A stretch of 64,000 nt of DNA from Asterochloris sp. CNOR1 (Eukaryota > Chlorophyta > Trebouxiophyceae > Trebouxiales > Trebouxiaceae), in contig OZ017751.1 in the NCBI GenBank assembly GCA_963969365.1, positions 1,922,001 to 1,986,000 of the forward strand, given 5' to 3'. Every line of letters starts with the position of its first letter. The first letter of the stretch is position 1. Below the pieces are notes generated by a model. That model saw only the letters and a program-made list of their open reading frames with translations, searched no databases and had not been told where the DNA came from. A program made the position numbers and the translations under genes. Below are positions 1 through 11,200 of the stretch, one piece after another.

Positions 1-2838
1 ACCAAGGCAGAGGCAGGCGATGAGAGGCCTACATTCATCAAGGTAAGTCCTCCCGCAAGCAGGGGCAGCAAGCACAGGTGCTACACTGCGATTGCTAGGT
101 GTAGACTGCCCAGCCCTGTGCAGGTGATAGTGTGGCGGCAGCCTTTTGCATTCTATGTAACAGGGGCCTCCAGCACAGGGCAGGTTTGCCCACACCTGTA
201 GTGCCGGGCTGCACCTTACAACTTCGGTGGTGATGCACAATCCAAGCGCGGGGTGGCGTCAATCAAAGCATACATCCACGACTGACTCTCTTCCTGCAGG
301 TGGAGGTGAGGAAGCGTGAGACGGAGCGCCAGCACGAGCAACGCATCAACTCGTATGCCTACCTTGCACAGCAGGAGCAGGCCGAGAAACCAGTACGAGT
401 GGCTTGCAAGTGAGGTGCACCGGAACCCAGATTGACTTCATTGCCTGCTCCCTACTGAACAAGGCTCGCTGGCCTGGTCAGGGAGCAGCCAGCTAGGTCG
501 TGCTCAGCAGCAGCAGAAGTGCTTGCTTGGCACTCAGCCCGGCAGCTGCACAGGTCCTTGCAGTCCAGCTGGACATTATCTCCCAGCTCCTGTAGAGCTG
601 CCACCGCCCATCCCGTGGAGGAATGAGATAGGCCATCACATGGCAAACGGAGTGCTCTTGCACGGCCTGCTCATCCCCACGTCCGTGTTGCAGGGATGAT
701 GAGAGTGAGTATGCTGAGAAGTTGTGGAGGATGATTGAGGATGCCCCTAAAGCCCGGGCAGATGGCGTCCCCATGTGCACCATCCTGCGGCAGACTTACC
801 TGGCCAAAATGACGCCAGGTGGGCACCAGTTGCAAGCTGTTGGACAAGCCCCCTGTGGCGCCTCCAGGCCAGCAGCTGCTGCAGGCTCCTCATGCTGCGC
901 GCCACAGTTCTGCCTGTGTGCTGCTCACAGACCTTGCAGGCTGTGCCTGAACGCTGTATGCTGGTGGTCGACTGCAGCCAACGAAGAGCCAAAGAGAAAC
1001 CTGGCTGCCAGGCTGCATGGCATTTGGTGTGCAAGCTTGCCCCAGGCCAAGGCACCGCGAGGGAGCCAAGTGCTGGCAGGCCTGCATGCTTGGGGGCAGT
1101 TGCCGTAAGCATGAGTGGCTGCAGGAGCCTGTACCACTCAGCTCCAGGCCCGCTGGCGCCTAGAGCAACCTGTCACACTATTATGCTGAGAAAGGTGTCT
1201 GCCTCATCTCTGACCGTCCCTGGGCTGACCCCTGAAGGGGCTGCAGATTCTCTGCCGTATACTAGCTCAGCCCCCTCAACTCGACATGTTGCCTCGCCTT
1301 ATAAAATGTCTGCATGCAGGCAACACCCTGGAAGAGCAGGTGGAGGCAGACCTGGCAGCAGGAGCTGCAGGCCGGGCTGTCCCTGCTGCGCTGAAGGGGG
1401 CAGGGGCAGCAGCCCTCGCTCTGGAGGCGCCTTCGGCTGCAGGTGGGCTCCCAGGATGCAGGGCAGCAGCCTGGGGAGGGCTGTGTGGGGGCAGAGCGCT
1501 CCCTGTCACCACCCAGCATTTATGGTGGTCCAGGGTTAGCCTGTCTAGAAGTACAGGGCCCTGCCTGCACTGCCCCTGCCCAAGCCAGAAGCTTATGGTC
1601 TGCTGGCACCTCTCTGCCATTGCCCACCTCACAGCAAGTTCATGAGGGTGTGCAGATGGAAGCTGTGCCAGCCACTCCTGAAGCAGCCGCTGGCCACATA
1701 GCAATGTGTGGACCCCGCTCGTCACGCGCGCAGACCTCCTCCACCTGCCATGGCAGCCTGTGCCATGTCAGCAGAAGGCCTGAAGCCAGCATCCTCCTGC
1801 CGCTCAGCGCCTCTGGCAAGTGCCCCACTGTCCAGGCGCACACGATTTTGCGTCGTGTGTGCAGGTCTAACTGGGGCCGGTCTCGGCAACAGCGGCCAGC
1901 ACACTGCCCCTCTGCATCGCTCAGCAAGAGGCAGCAGGGGTATCATCTGCTCAAATGCTGTGCTTGCAGGTCCGTCTGGCTTTACCCCCAGCGTTGCCAG
2001 CAAGCGCCCTGCCCTTGCAAGCCCCTCCAAAGCTCCCAGCAAGCGGCAGAAGGTGGCGCCAGCAACGCAAACCCACAGCATAAAGGGCAAGGAACCCATG
2101 TTGGCCCCTGAGGAGCACACAGATCAAGAGATGCCTCCAGCAGAGGTACTGTTGAGGCTAGGGGCTGTCAGTCGCGAGGCAGCAGCTATCCTGCCCACTG
2201 CCATGGATGAGATGTTCACCCGCCACAGTGTGGTCAACCTGACGGACATCAAGTGAGTTCACCCCCTACATCTGGCTGATGCAGCTACATGTCACTATGT
2301 AGCTGGCTGCTGTCCGTCAACAATACCTGCAATGCATGAACCAGCTTCATGCATGTCAGCCAGGCAGAGTTCCTGACAAGGGGGCTTTGACTGGCCGCCG
2401 CAGAGTCTCCTAAATGCCCTCAGGCAGCCCAGCATGCCACCAGACCTGTCTGCTGCATGCCTGCCACTGGTGGCTGCATCTGTCTGCTGCAGGCGCTTTC
2501 TACAGTCCCCTCAGGCGCCTCGAGACGCAGCCCAGGCGGCAGAGGCACATGATGAGCACCTCAGCTCTGCCCTTCGGAAGTCTGGCAAGGTCATCCAGAT
2601 CCGAGAGTGCTATGTGCAAGCCCCTGCCAAGGAGTCTCAGGATGCAGTGGACCAGCTGCGCAGTCTGCTCATAGAGGTGCTGCAGCAGAAAGAAAGTTTC
2701 CGTAAGTCTGAGGTGCAGAAGCTGCTGAAGGACAGGAACGCCGCCATCGATGACAGGACCTATGCTCGCATTGTGAAGGAGTGGTGCATCAGCAAAGGTA
2801 ACGTCTGGAAGCTGAAACCAGGTGCCTCTGGCACCTGA
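1..2838 (+). CDS. RNA polymerase III subunit RPC5-like protein (5' end outside window)
   Basis: Partial gene; the window opens inside it. Exons seen by splice phase include 1-42, about 301-410, 695-820, and then 1970-2252 and 2494-2838, ending in TGA. The early exon reads VEVRKRETERQHEQR followed by INSYAYLAQQEQAEKP, resembling the N-terminal Sin/RPC5 block, where a basic 'RxET' stretch precedes a SY-x-L-x-x-QE helix. The last exon ends in a helical segment with FRKSEVQKLLKD and then CISKGNVWKLKPG, like the winged-helix tail of plant RPC5. RPC5 forms part of the TFIIF-like RPC4/RPC5 heterodimer of RNA polymerase III, which makes tRNA, 5S rRNA and other small RNAs. The middle (SKRPALASPSKAPSKRQK) is a low-complexity basic linker that could act in nuclear import. 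The assignment rests on remembered family resemblance, so another nuclear protein remains possible. Confidence 0.55.
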
Positions 2839-3370
2839 GCTGCACTCCTTACCTTGTGATTGTGCTATGACTCTTCGAACAAAACAACAGTTGTCAAGTG
2901 AGAGTGAGAGAGCTGGCATCAGAGCAGTGCTGCCCAACTTGTGGGTGATTGAAAAACTTGTGAGGGGCATTGTGAAGACACTTCAACTGCAGAATTGGCC
3001 AGAACAAAACTAAGCACCAACTAGCAAACAATCATATGTAGTGGGTCAAGAGCAAGGCAGCGATCATGCTCGGGGACAGGCAGCTGGGCTGGCTCCTGGA
3101 TAGGAGCCAGCCAGCAACAGGGAACTTGTATCGAAATAACTACCAGCCAGCAGATGGCAGAATTTGGCCACCGTGGATATCGAAGAGTGCCAGGAGTTCA
3201 GCAGCTAGGAGATACTAAAGAGATGACATCTGATGTGCGGCGGACAACCGGTGACACTATCCCATGAAGGGCTGCAGCCGGTATCGAGTGCTGATGCCGG
3301 AGGCCAATGGTGCAGGCAGCCCCATTTCATCCAAATGCTGGAGGCCTGTCCTGGAGAGCAGAAGGCAGCG
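2839..3370. other. Convergent intergenic region with a perfect hairpin
   Basis: This spacer separates two convergent genes (RPC5-like on + and VTC2 on -), so it should hold both 3' UTRs and polyadenylation signals. No supported exon was found. Its only clear structure is the 11-bp perfect hairpin listed separately at 3087-3112. Confidence 0.6.
3087..3112. repeat. 11-bp perfect inverted repeat with 4-nt loop
   Basis: GGCTGGCTCCT, loop GGAT, then AGGAGCCAGCC: the arms are exactly complementary and GC-rich. It lies between two convergent 3' ends, where a stable RNA stem could affect 3' processing of either transcript. No U-tract follows on either side. Confidence 0.8.
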
Positions 3371-5796
3371 CTACATGTTCAAGGCCAGGCGCTTGAAGTC
3401 CTCCCAGGCCTTGCCTGTGAAGGAGGACAGGGACAGCAGGCGCCAGATGGCATCCTGGGTGAGCTCCTCATAGTCCTGCTGACGCTTCATGATGACATGC
3501 CCGCTGATCTCGAAAGCGGCAGGGTCCACCTGGGTGGCCAGCACGTCCTCGGGAACCCGGTTCTGCAGGGCAGGGTCGGTGGCAGGTGAGTGGAGGTCTG
3601 CCTTGATTGCCTACGTCTCACATTCAGTCAGGCACGTGTCACATCCGGGCAAGACACGCCTCATGGGGGCTGCGAGATTTGACTGGGTGCCTTGCTTGTA
3701 CAGGAGGCCGGCTCAGGCCCAGGGACGGCGATGGCAGGCGTCTTGCCGCCAGTGTGCAAGGCCTGTGTAGCAAGAAGAGCAGAACTCCACAGGCAGTGCA
3801 GGCAGAATTCAGATCCCAGGACGCTCACCTCGGCCTTGGCCTGGGCAAAGGCGTTTGGGTACAGGAACACACGGGCCCCGCTATCGGCCACAAACAGGTT
3901 GTGGGGCACGTTGGCCTGCTGCAGGCGCACGCACACCCCTGCCACATAGTCCGCCATGGCGTCGACATCGACGCTGGACTCAAAGACCAGGCCATTGACG
4001 GGGTACTCTGTCAGCTGCATCACGCGCAGGTGGGGAGCCCCTTTGACGCCGGGCCACCCTAAAATGGGCAACGTGGGCGCGCGCTCCACTGCAAAGGGTG
4101 CCTGGAGGTAGTATGCCTGCAGGCAGCGCAGATGGCCCTGCAAAGGTGGACAGCAGGTCTCCCAGTCCCTGCTGCTGCAGGCAGGGCCATACCCCGGCAT
4201 TTTGGGAGGGGTGATTCAGCACGCAGCACTTGCAGAAAGAGTTCCAGGTGGACACGCTGGTTTGGGGGGGCGGGGGGGGGGGAGGGGGGGGGCCTGCACT
4301 GTGGGAGGCTAGCACAGACTTTGCATGTGATGCACTGGTGTGTTGAGTCAGACCTGGGACCTTAAGCACAAGCACTGTGTCAGTGGGGCCAGCTGCACCT
4401 GGGAGGGGTGCAGGCTGGCAGCATGCAGCACAGGGGAAGGGCAGCTGTCTGAGTGGCGGCTGTCCCCCACAATGCAGGGGCTCTGGCTGCAGGATGGTGC
4501 CAACACACAAGACTGGTCACACACTGAAGTGCTGCCCGCAGCCTGCAGCAGACTCAAGAGGAGAGGCCCCACCTGGAAGTGCAGGTGGTTCACGGTGCCG
4601 TACGCCCCCAGGCTGTTGTAGCACAACCTGAAGTAGGGGTTGTCAGCCGCATGACAGAACTGCAGGGCCAGGCGCATGCTCTCCTTGTCCACCAGCTGGT
4701 TCAGGTCATGCAGCACCTGCAGCACGCAGCAAGAATTCAACACAAGTGTGCTGTGTCTTGCCCCCTGACTGCCTCTCCCAGCAGGCCTGCAGCATGCCTG
4801 CACAGCACTCCAGACCCTGTGGCCGACTTGTACCTGCCGGGCTGCAACAGGGGCCCGCCACCCCAGTGTACCCAGGTGCAGGATGCAGTCTGCTTGTGCA
4901 GACCTGGGGCGGCGCTCACCCGTGGTACAAGCAGGACGTGGCCATACTCGATGGGGCTGACATTGATGAAGACCAGGTTTGGGCTGGTGCTGGTGGGGGC
5001 GGCAGGCAAGTACTCGGGAGCCACGCTGCCTGGCTTGGGCTCAAACTGGAACAGCACCTCCTTCTGCAGGGCTTTGGTGAAGTTGAACTTCTTGGGGTCC
5101 CACGGCTGGCACACCTGCAGAAGTGTGGGCGCAGCAGTATCACCTTGCTTAATGCAGGTAATGCTGTTCTGTCCTGGACCTTCTGATGTGGTGAGGGAGG
5201 GGCTGGGGGCAGGACAGTGCCTCCTGCTCATTAGAGTGACCACATGATGATGGACAGGGATGCAGGTGCACGATTGCCCTGCAGCGCTGTGTGTGAGGGA
5301 TGCCCGCAGGCACAAGGGTGCCCTGCTGGCTGCTCACCTGGTCCACCCTGAACTCGGTGGGGCGCTTCTTGGAGGCGCGGCCCTCGTTGCACTGGGCAAT
5401 GAACCCGTAGGGGCCTGGCACCAGCTTGGTGGGGCAGGCGGTCACATCGTAGCGGAAGAGGCCCTGCTCTGCACGGTCCTCCCACTCTGCAAGGAGCACT
5501 GAGTCCAGCAGGCTGGGCTGGCCGCTGATAGTGCTGGCTGCCGGGGAAGGCACCATGTCCTGGTCGCTGTCATCACTAGCGGTGCTGCAGGGCAGGCGTG
5601 GGGTTGGGATCAGCACAGGCCATTGGTGCACAAGGCGGGGAATGTGACAGCACTGCTGCCTGAGTTTCCAGGGCTGGGGCTGTCCTGGCAGCAACTGCTG
5701 CTGGGAGCGGTTGGCTGATACCAGTTTGACAGCAAAAGTTTGTTTCAGCGAGCCATCAAGGAGCGCTGAGCTTATATTCTTGACCACAAATGACAT
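3371..5796 (-). CDS. VTC2: GDP-L-galactose phosphorylase (ascorbate biosynthesis)
   Basis: Commits GDP-L-galactose to ascorbate by phosphorolysis to L-galactose-1-phosphate (Smirnoff-Wheeler pathway). Successive exons match plant VTC2: LLDSVLLAEWEDRAEQGLFR then YDVTACPTKLVPGPYGFIAQ (5520-5340), KFNFTKALQKEVLFQF and NVSPIEYGHVLLVPRV (5115-4920), DNPYFRLCYNSLGAYGTVNH (about 4650-4590), then the HIT-type triad VNHLHFQ at about 4573-4592, followed by AYYLQAPF, YPVNGLVFES and VADSGARVFLYPNAFA. The last exon ends with WEDFKRLALNM and a stop at 3371. The start is placed at the ATG at 5796 (MSFVVKNISS); an in-frame ORF extends further 5', and an intron separates this exon from the acidic exon near 5575. 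The plant 5' regulatory upstream ORF could not be recognised. Confidence 0.93.
4264..4292. repeat. G-tract (7G, C, 11G, A, 9G) in a VTC2 intron
   Basis: A near-uninterrupted 29-nt G run on the + strand, so a C run in the VTC2 pre-mRNA. It lies mid-intron, roughly 150 nt upstream of the likely acceptor before AYYLQAPF. Runs of this kind can form a G-quadruplex or i-motif and are prone to length change. Confidence 0.9.
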
Positions 5797-6023
5797 CAGC
5801 TTCCGCAGGAGAGATCTGGGCGGGCCAAATCGAGCTGGCAATGCAAGTAGCAGCCACAAGCAGATTGTCTCCGCATCACAGAACAAGTAGCGGCCTCACT
5901 GCTGGCACTTTTATTAATCATCATTCATTGGCCCCACATCAATTTAGGCAATGGGCAGGCAATGCTGGAAAACAGAGATGCTGCATTGCGGGCCAAGCAG
6001 GTGCTGATGACAGACTGCCCAAC

Positions 6024-6260
6024 TTACTTGTCGTCCATGTCTGGCACCACGCCAAACATGTCTCCGAAGCTCCGAACTCGCTTCTGAGCATAGCCAGCGC
6101 CCCATGGAAAGCTGATTCGAGGCAGCAGCTGGCCTGCCACGTCGCTGACCGGTTTGTCGGGGCTGGCATGTAATCCTGGGGCCTCCTCGTGCAGCTGCTG
6201 GAGGCTGTAGACTGTGGGGACCTTCTGAATGTACTGGGGGGGTGCCATGGCAGCAAGCAT
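6024..6260 (-). CDS. Small hypothetical protein, possibly a last exon
   Basis: A 78-codon ORF from ATG at 6260 (MLAAMAPPQYIQKVPTVYSL) ending FGDMFGVVPDMDDK. Composition looks protein-like: amphipathic, with aromatics spread evenly and no TGCAG repeat signature. The sequence just upstream (...CCCAG) could be a splice acceptor, so it may be the final exon of a gene with upstream exons in 6282-6788. It lies between VTC2 and the YRDC gene on the same strand. The family is not recognised. Confidence 0.35.
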   Translation of the reverse strand: MLAAMAPPQYIQKVPTVYSLQQLHEEAPGLHASPDKPVSDVAGQLLPRISFPWGAGYAQKRVRSFGDMFGVVPDMDDK

Positions 6261-6281
6261 CAGCCTGCGCGCCTGGGCCAA

Positions 6282-6788
6282 AGAATTGCAGTGCTGGGCG
6301 GGGCTGGTGTTACAGGATCTGGAGAGCTGGGCCAGCTCTCAGAGTCCTCCGCCTGCCAGATGCAGCACGTCCTGCAGACACCGCATCCTGAATGAGCACC
6401 TGGGTATGGCTGCACACTGCATTGGCCCCCAGGCCACTCACACTAGGACAGCCGCCCTCTGATGGTCTCAGGCCTCTACCGCTCCCCATGCTAGGTCCGC
6501 TCCTCTGACATGGAACTGCTGTCGTCCAGCTGCTAAATGTGATACCTTCCGTATTGCCAGGTTCTGTATGCCAGGGAGCTGGTCAGGGAAGAGCAGCACG
6601 GTGTTATTGGCGCAAATTGAGAATATTGTGAGGTGAGGCTGTTGTTCTACTTGTATCTTTCTTTCGCACGTGCAGTTTTTGGCAGACAACCATTGGAGGG
6701 GGTTCAGATGTGGACAGTCTGAGATCAACTGCTTGCGAAACAGGCACAGCAATTGAATAATGAAAAAATGAATTTCAGTCCAAGAAAG
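6282..6788. other. Spacer between small ORF and YRDC gene
   Basis: No supported gene. On the - strand around 6550-6640 a short reading frame (NTVLLFPDQLPGIQNLAIRK) followed by GTATCA looks exon-like and could belong to the small downstream ORF, but no joined model could be established. The region is richer in A/T than the flanking genes and probably carries the YRDC 3' UTR. Confidence 0.4.
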
Positions 6789-7937
6789 TCATTGCGACGC
6801 TTGCTGCAGGCCATGGCCTTGGAGAATCTGCAGGACTTCCACCTGGCAGCACCCCGCTCTTACAACCCTGAATTGTCCAGCTGCAGACAAGTCGATGATG
6901 GTGGAGCCCTCCCTGCTGCCCAGGATCCTCATGGCATTGAACACCGCTGCACACTGGGGCCACAGCTCCTGGAAATCGTTCACACAGACTGGGCTGGCAG
7001 CACCTGTCAGGTTTGCGCTCGTTAGGGCCAGGGCACCGCCATGCTGCCGGCAGACCTCCCTGATGAAGGGGCTGTCCGGTATGCGGATGCCTGTGCAGGC
7101 AGCAATTTCAGCATCAGTCAGCTTGCTGTTGAGTCAAGGAACACCAAAGAGACTGCTTGGGGGCCAATATCTCAAGCCTGCGAGGTATGTCTATGCAGAG
7201 CCATTGGGGTGGCGCAAGTCTTAGGACACACAGCTCACCAATGAGCTCCACTCCAGGGTTCAACTCAGCGCACAGGGGTGCATGGAACTGCTTCCTGAGC
7301 AGCAATGTGACTGGCCCTGGCAGCAGCTGCCGGAGCAAGCCTGGTGGCAGGTGGTCCACCTGCCCATATACCTGCACACCACAGTCGAGGGCATGGCTCA
7401 GACACTTGCTGAGGAGGAAGCTGTGCTGCTGGCATGCACGTGCGCCAGGCTGAAGCCATGCAGCCAAGGCTGTGCAGGCCAACCACAAAGCCCAGCCGCT
7501 GGCCACTGGTGCCACAATAGCCTATGTGCAAAACCACAACAAGAGCTATGCAATTGCAGCTGACTTAAACAACATGCAACTCATGGCGTCCTTCATTAAG
7601 CAACTCACCTGAATCTGCTGTGGCTCTGCCAGGCATATGGCAAGGGGCAGGTGCTGACCCCGCTGCTTGATGGCATAGATCAGCTGCACGCCCTGAGCGC
7701 TGTTGGCATCGGCTGCCAGCCCGTACAGCGTTTCAGTAGGGACCGCTATGACCTGCCCCTCTTGAAGGGCGGCCACAGCACGCCTCACATTGACAGAGGT
7801 TGCTGCGAAGGGGTATGCGTCAGGCCTTGGGCTGGGGACCGGGTTTGAAAACGTCACATCGTGCCGCTGCTGGGATGCTGGCGCAGCTGACTGAGGCTCT
7901 TGTGCGCTTGCAGGGCCCCATCTGAGGTCTGCCACAA
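6789..7937 (-). CDS. Threonylcarbamoyl-AMP synthase (YRDC/SUA5 family); start unresolved
   Basis: Makes threonylcarbamoyl-AMP from threonine, bicarbonate and ATP, the first step of the universal tRNA modification t6A at A37. Three exons read cleanly. The first (7937 to about 7612) has VIAVPTETLYGLAADANS and IYAIKQRGQHLPLAICLAE, carrying the KxR nucleotide-site motif and the PTET substrate loop. The second (about 7409-7242) has LLPGPVTLLLRK. The third (about 7093-6789) has GIRIPDSPFIREVC, the SANLTGAASPV motif near 7010, GSREGSTIIDLS and the C-terminal IRxGC-like RAGCCQVEVLQILQ. It lacks the extra C-terminal Sua5 domain, so it matches the short YRDC form. No ATG is in frame in the first exon, so the true start lies in an upstream exon not identified here. 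Confidence 0.88.
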
Positions 7938-8288
7938 CCTGCAGCCAGCAGGGCACATTGACAACCAGTGATGGCCCAGCTCAGTTTGAGTGTGGGAGTG
8001 GTGCTTTCTGCAATCCCAGCCACAATGTCACCAGACAGGCATGAGCACTACAAAGTGCCAGGCCCCATTGCTGTGGCGGTACTGTGAGGACACCGCCCCG
8101 AGCAGAAATTCAGAATGTCAAATGTGGGCTGACTGCATCTCCACACCAGGTGCTCCCAGCCGAGGCGGCGTGCTGCATGGAACCAGGCCCAGCAGGTGGC
8201 CCCAGACTGTTGAACAAGTAACACTTGTATGAAAAGGAATGCTCCTGCAAACTTTGTCTGCACCCCTGCACATGGTACTCCTACTCAC

Positions 8289-11200
8289 TGCCAGGTGATC
8301 CGACGAAAAGCGCTCTGAGGGGAGGCAGGTGTGCCGGACCTCCTCCTGTGTGGGCAGGGGGATGGTTCGTGAGACGCTCATGCGCCCCCGCTCAAACCAC
8401 ACAAAGTCCAGCAGGCCCACGTAGCCCTGGCAGTAGGTCGTGAACGGGGTCTGCAGGTCATCCGCGCTGGCCAGGCGGAAGGGGGTGGTCAGGAGCAGGC
8501 CCTGCTGGTTCTGGCTGCCCTGCTGGTCTGTCATGGGGCTCAGCTGTGGACTTTCCAAGGGCCCATCCTCCCCTGCAAATTCAGGCAGAAAGAGGAAGCA
8601 GTCAGTGTCGCAGCATACACTGGGCACACTGACTGAAGCCGACTGAAGCAGTGCAGCAGGCCAATAAGGCAGCAGCCTGCCATACAGTCTCCTGGCCACC
8701 TACACAACCTGCATACCAACAGTGCAGCCCCGCCTTGACATCTGATGCACCCCTTTGCCGAGGTGGTATGCACTGTTGAACTCCACCTCCAGGCTCCTCT
8801 GCATCTCCTTCCTCTGTGTCGCTGGCAGCCACTGCCTGCTCGGCTGCCTTCTGCGCTGCACGCCGAGCCTCGCGTCTGCGCTGCCGTGCCCCAAAGTCAA
8901 AGTCAGCCCCCATGGTCCAGTCCCAGAAGTCTGCTGGGAGCTCGCCCTTGTCCAGCAGCTGCACAACGCCTGCTAGCAGCACAGGGCACTGGTGATCTCA
9001 CGCAGCAGGTCACTTGGGAAGACCTGCAGGGGATGCCATGTGCACCACACAAGGCGCCAGCAAGCGCCAGCAAGCGCCAGCAAGCGCCAGCACATCATCA
9101 GCATGGGCTGCTGGATGAACCACATGGCTCTTAGGCTGCGGACGGCAGTGCTGCCAGGAAGCTGCCTGACCTGGGGTGCCCTGATTGAGCCCACTGTTCA
9201 AGTCACCGCAGAGCAGCAGCGATGGCCGTCCAGGCACTGGGGCTGCATGAGCCTGCATGACCGCCTCAGCCTCAGCCAAGATGGCTGCCATCTGCATGCT
9301 CCTGATGTGGGGGGCCCTGGGGTGGTAGAAGAGGTGGGTATTGACGACACACAGGGGCTCATCGCTGCCTGCAACACGATCTGAGGTGGCGCTGGACGCT
9401 GCTTCTTGGGAGCTGCCAGGCGGCAAATCTGCTGTGCACGGCACCAACACGCATATGTGAGCGATGGTGGACACCTTCTGCACGCTGTGGGCCAGGGCTG
9501 AGGAAGCCTCCAGCAGGGGGCGGAAGCGAGCGTGCCGCTCTGCGGCAGCCTGTGTCCCGCCCGTGACCAGAGGTCCCTGCCCAGCAGCCTCTGCAGGCGC
9601 CTTAAGGGACCCTGCCCGAACAGCACCTGCCTCAACCGGGCCTGGCACAGGCGACTGGTCGGGTACTGCAGCCCGTGTGGGGCTGCCACGCTGCTGCCTC
9701 CTGACTGGTCGTGGCGGGGGAAGTTTCTCTGAGTGCAGCGATTTGGCACGCTGCAGCAGCAGGTGCTGCGGCATGGCTGCGCGGAAGCAGTCCCGCAGAC
9801 TCACATCCTGGCAAGCGTGCAGGCGAAACCTGCTGCGCCGCCAGAAGGTTGCGCACCCCTCCTGGTTGGCGCCAGCCTTCTTGGTGAAGTGGCCGTCAAA
9901 CCCTGCAAAAGGACAGCAGCTGTCATACCCTGCAGCAACGCAGCTAAATGCCACCTAGGTTACCTGTGCCACAAAGGTTCCACGAGGGCTGATAAGCTGA
10001 AATTCTCACGTTTTCAAAACATGAAAGTCTCAGCAAGACACCACCCTGTCTGTGGCCAAAGTGTATCCCAATGAAGTTGCGGCCAAAAGAGCTGCAGGTG
10101 GGCCCTTGATAGTTCAGCGCAGCGGTGCTGGCAGGCAGCTGCATTTGAGTGGGGCTTTACTTTTGACTGTGCAGTGCAGCAATGCTGGCAGGCCGTACCA
10201 GCACAAGACCCACCAGCATGCCAGAATTGAGGCCCAAAGAACACTCTGAAGGCTTTCTCGTCTACCTCCTGGAGGCACAGGATGTCCGCATTGTAGCCCA
10301 GAAGCTCCTCCAGCAGCAGGGGTCGCCTGTAGTCGCTTGCCATCCATCTACAGGCAGGGCATGAGCAATGCGCATATGTGTTCAAGACCAGCACAGCAGG
10401 CCAGCAGCAGGAGAGCAGCCGTGTCAAAACCAAAAGGAGGCAACGTACTACCCTGCAAGGCAAGTGGTACCCTGACTGTGCAGCATCCTGCCAGAAGAAC
10501 AGAGTCCAGCAACAGTAGGCAGCTGTCCAGCCAGTGCAGGTGCTAATCTGCAAGGAAGCACTTACTGGACGGGGCAGTAAGCAAAGAGGTTCTCCTGAGC
10601 CTTAGGGTCTGAGGCATATTGGTCTGCCCACAAGTTGTAGGTGACTGCCCGCAGCTCAGGAGCTGCCAGTGGCTGCTGTGTGAGAGGGTGCCGATGACTG
10701 CCAGCCCGCAGGCTTGGGCCAGACACCACAGGGGACGGCACAGCCTGACGTGGCTCTCCCCAGACAACAGCTCTGTCGTTTGCAGAGCGTGGGCTGCCTG
10801 ATTGCCTGCAGCAGGGTGGCAGACCCTGAAATGTCGTGTGTGTCCTCAACCATGGCTTCCGCTGCTGTCGTGAGGAGGGGCACATGCACAGCCAGCGGAA
10901 GCCTGAGCAGAACAGGATTCGGTTGTTCCTGGCTCAGACTCGGACTTAATTTAGAGCTGCTGCAGCTCCACCGCCTGGAACACGCCACCCTTCCAGCAGC
11001 AGGGGGAGATGTGCAGGATGTGCAGGCTTGTCCTAGGCGCTTACCCTTCCTGGGCCCTCCCCGCGGTGCACTCCACCTTGAGCCTCTGTCCTAGGTCTGC
11101 TGCCGAGACCTGGTAGACTCTGCCAGAGACCTGCATCAGCTCCCAGCCTGGGTGGTCCTCTGTGGCTGCATCTGGCTGCTCCTGGTGTGGCAACCGGCTT

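Noticed and set aside
9054-9093. Decamer repeat as a coding Ala/Leu repeat
   Set aside because: Family alignment of the PDE12-like protein jumps from GDLNSGLNQGTP directly to GVVQLLDKGELP, placing the repeat in an intron.
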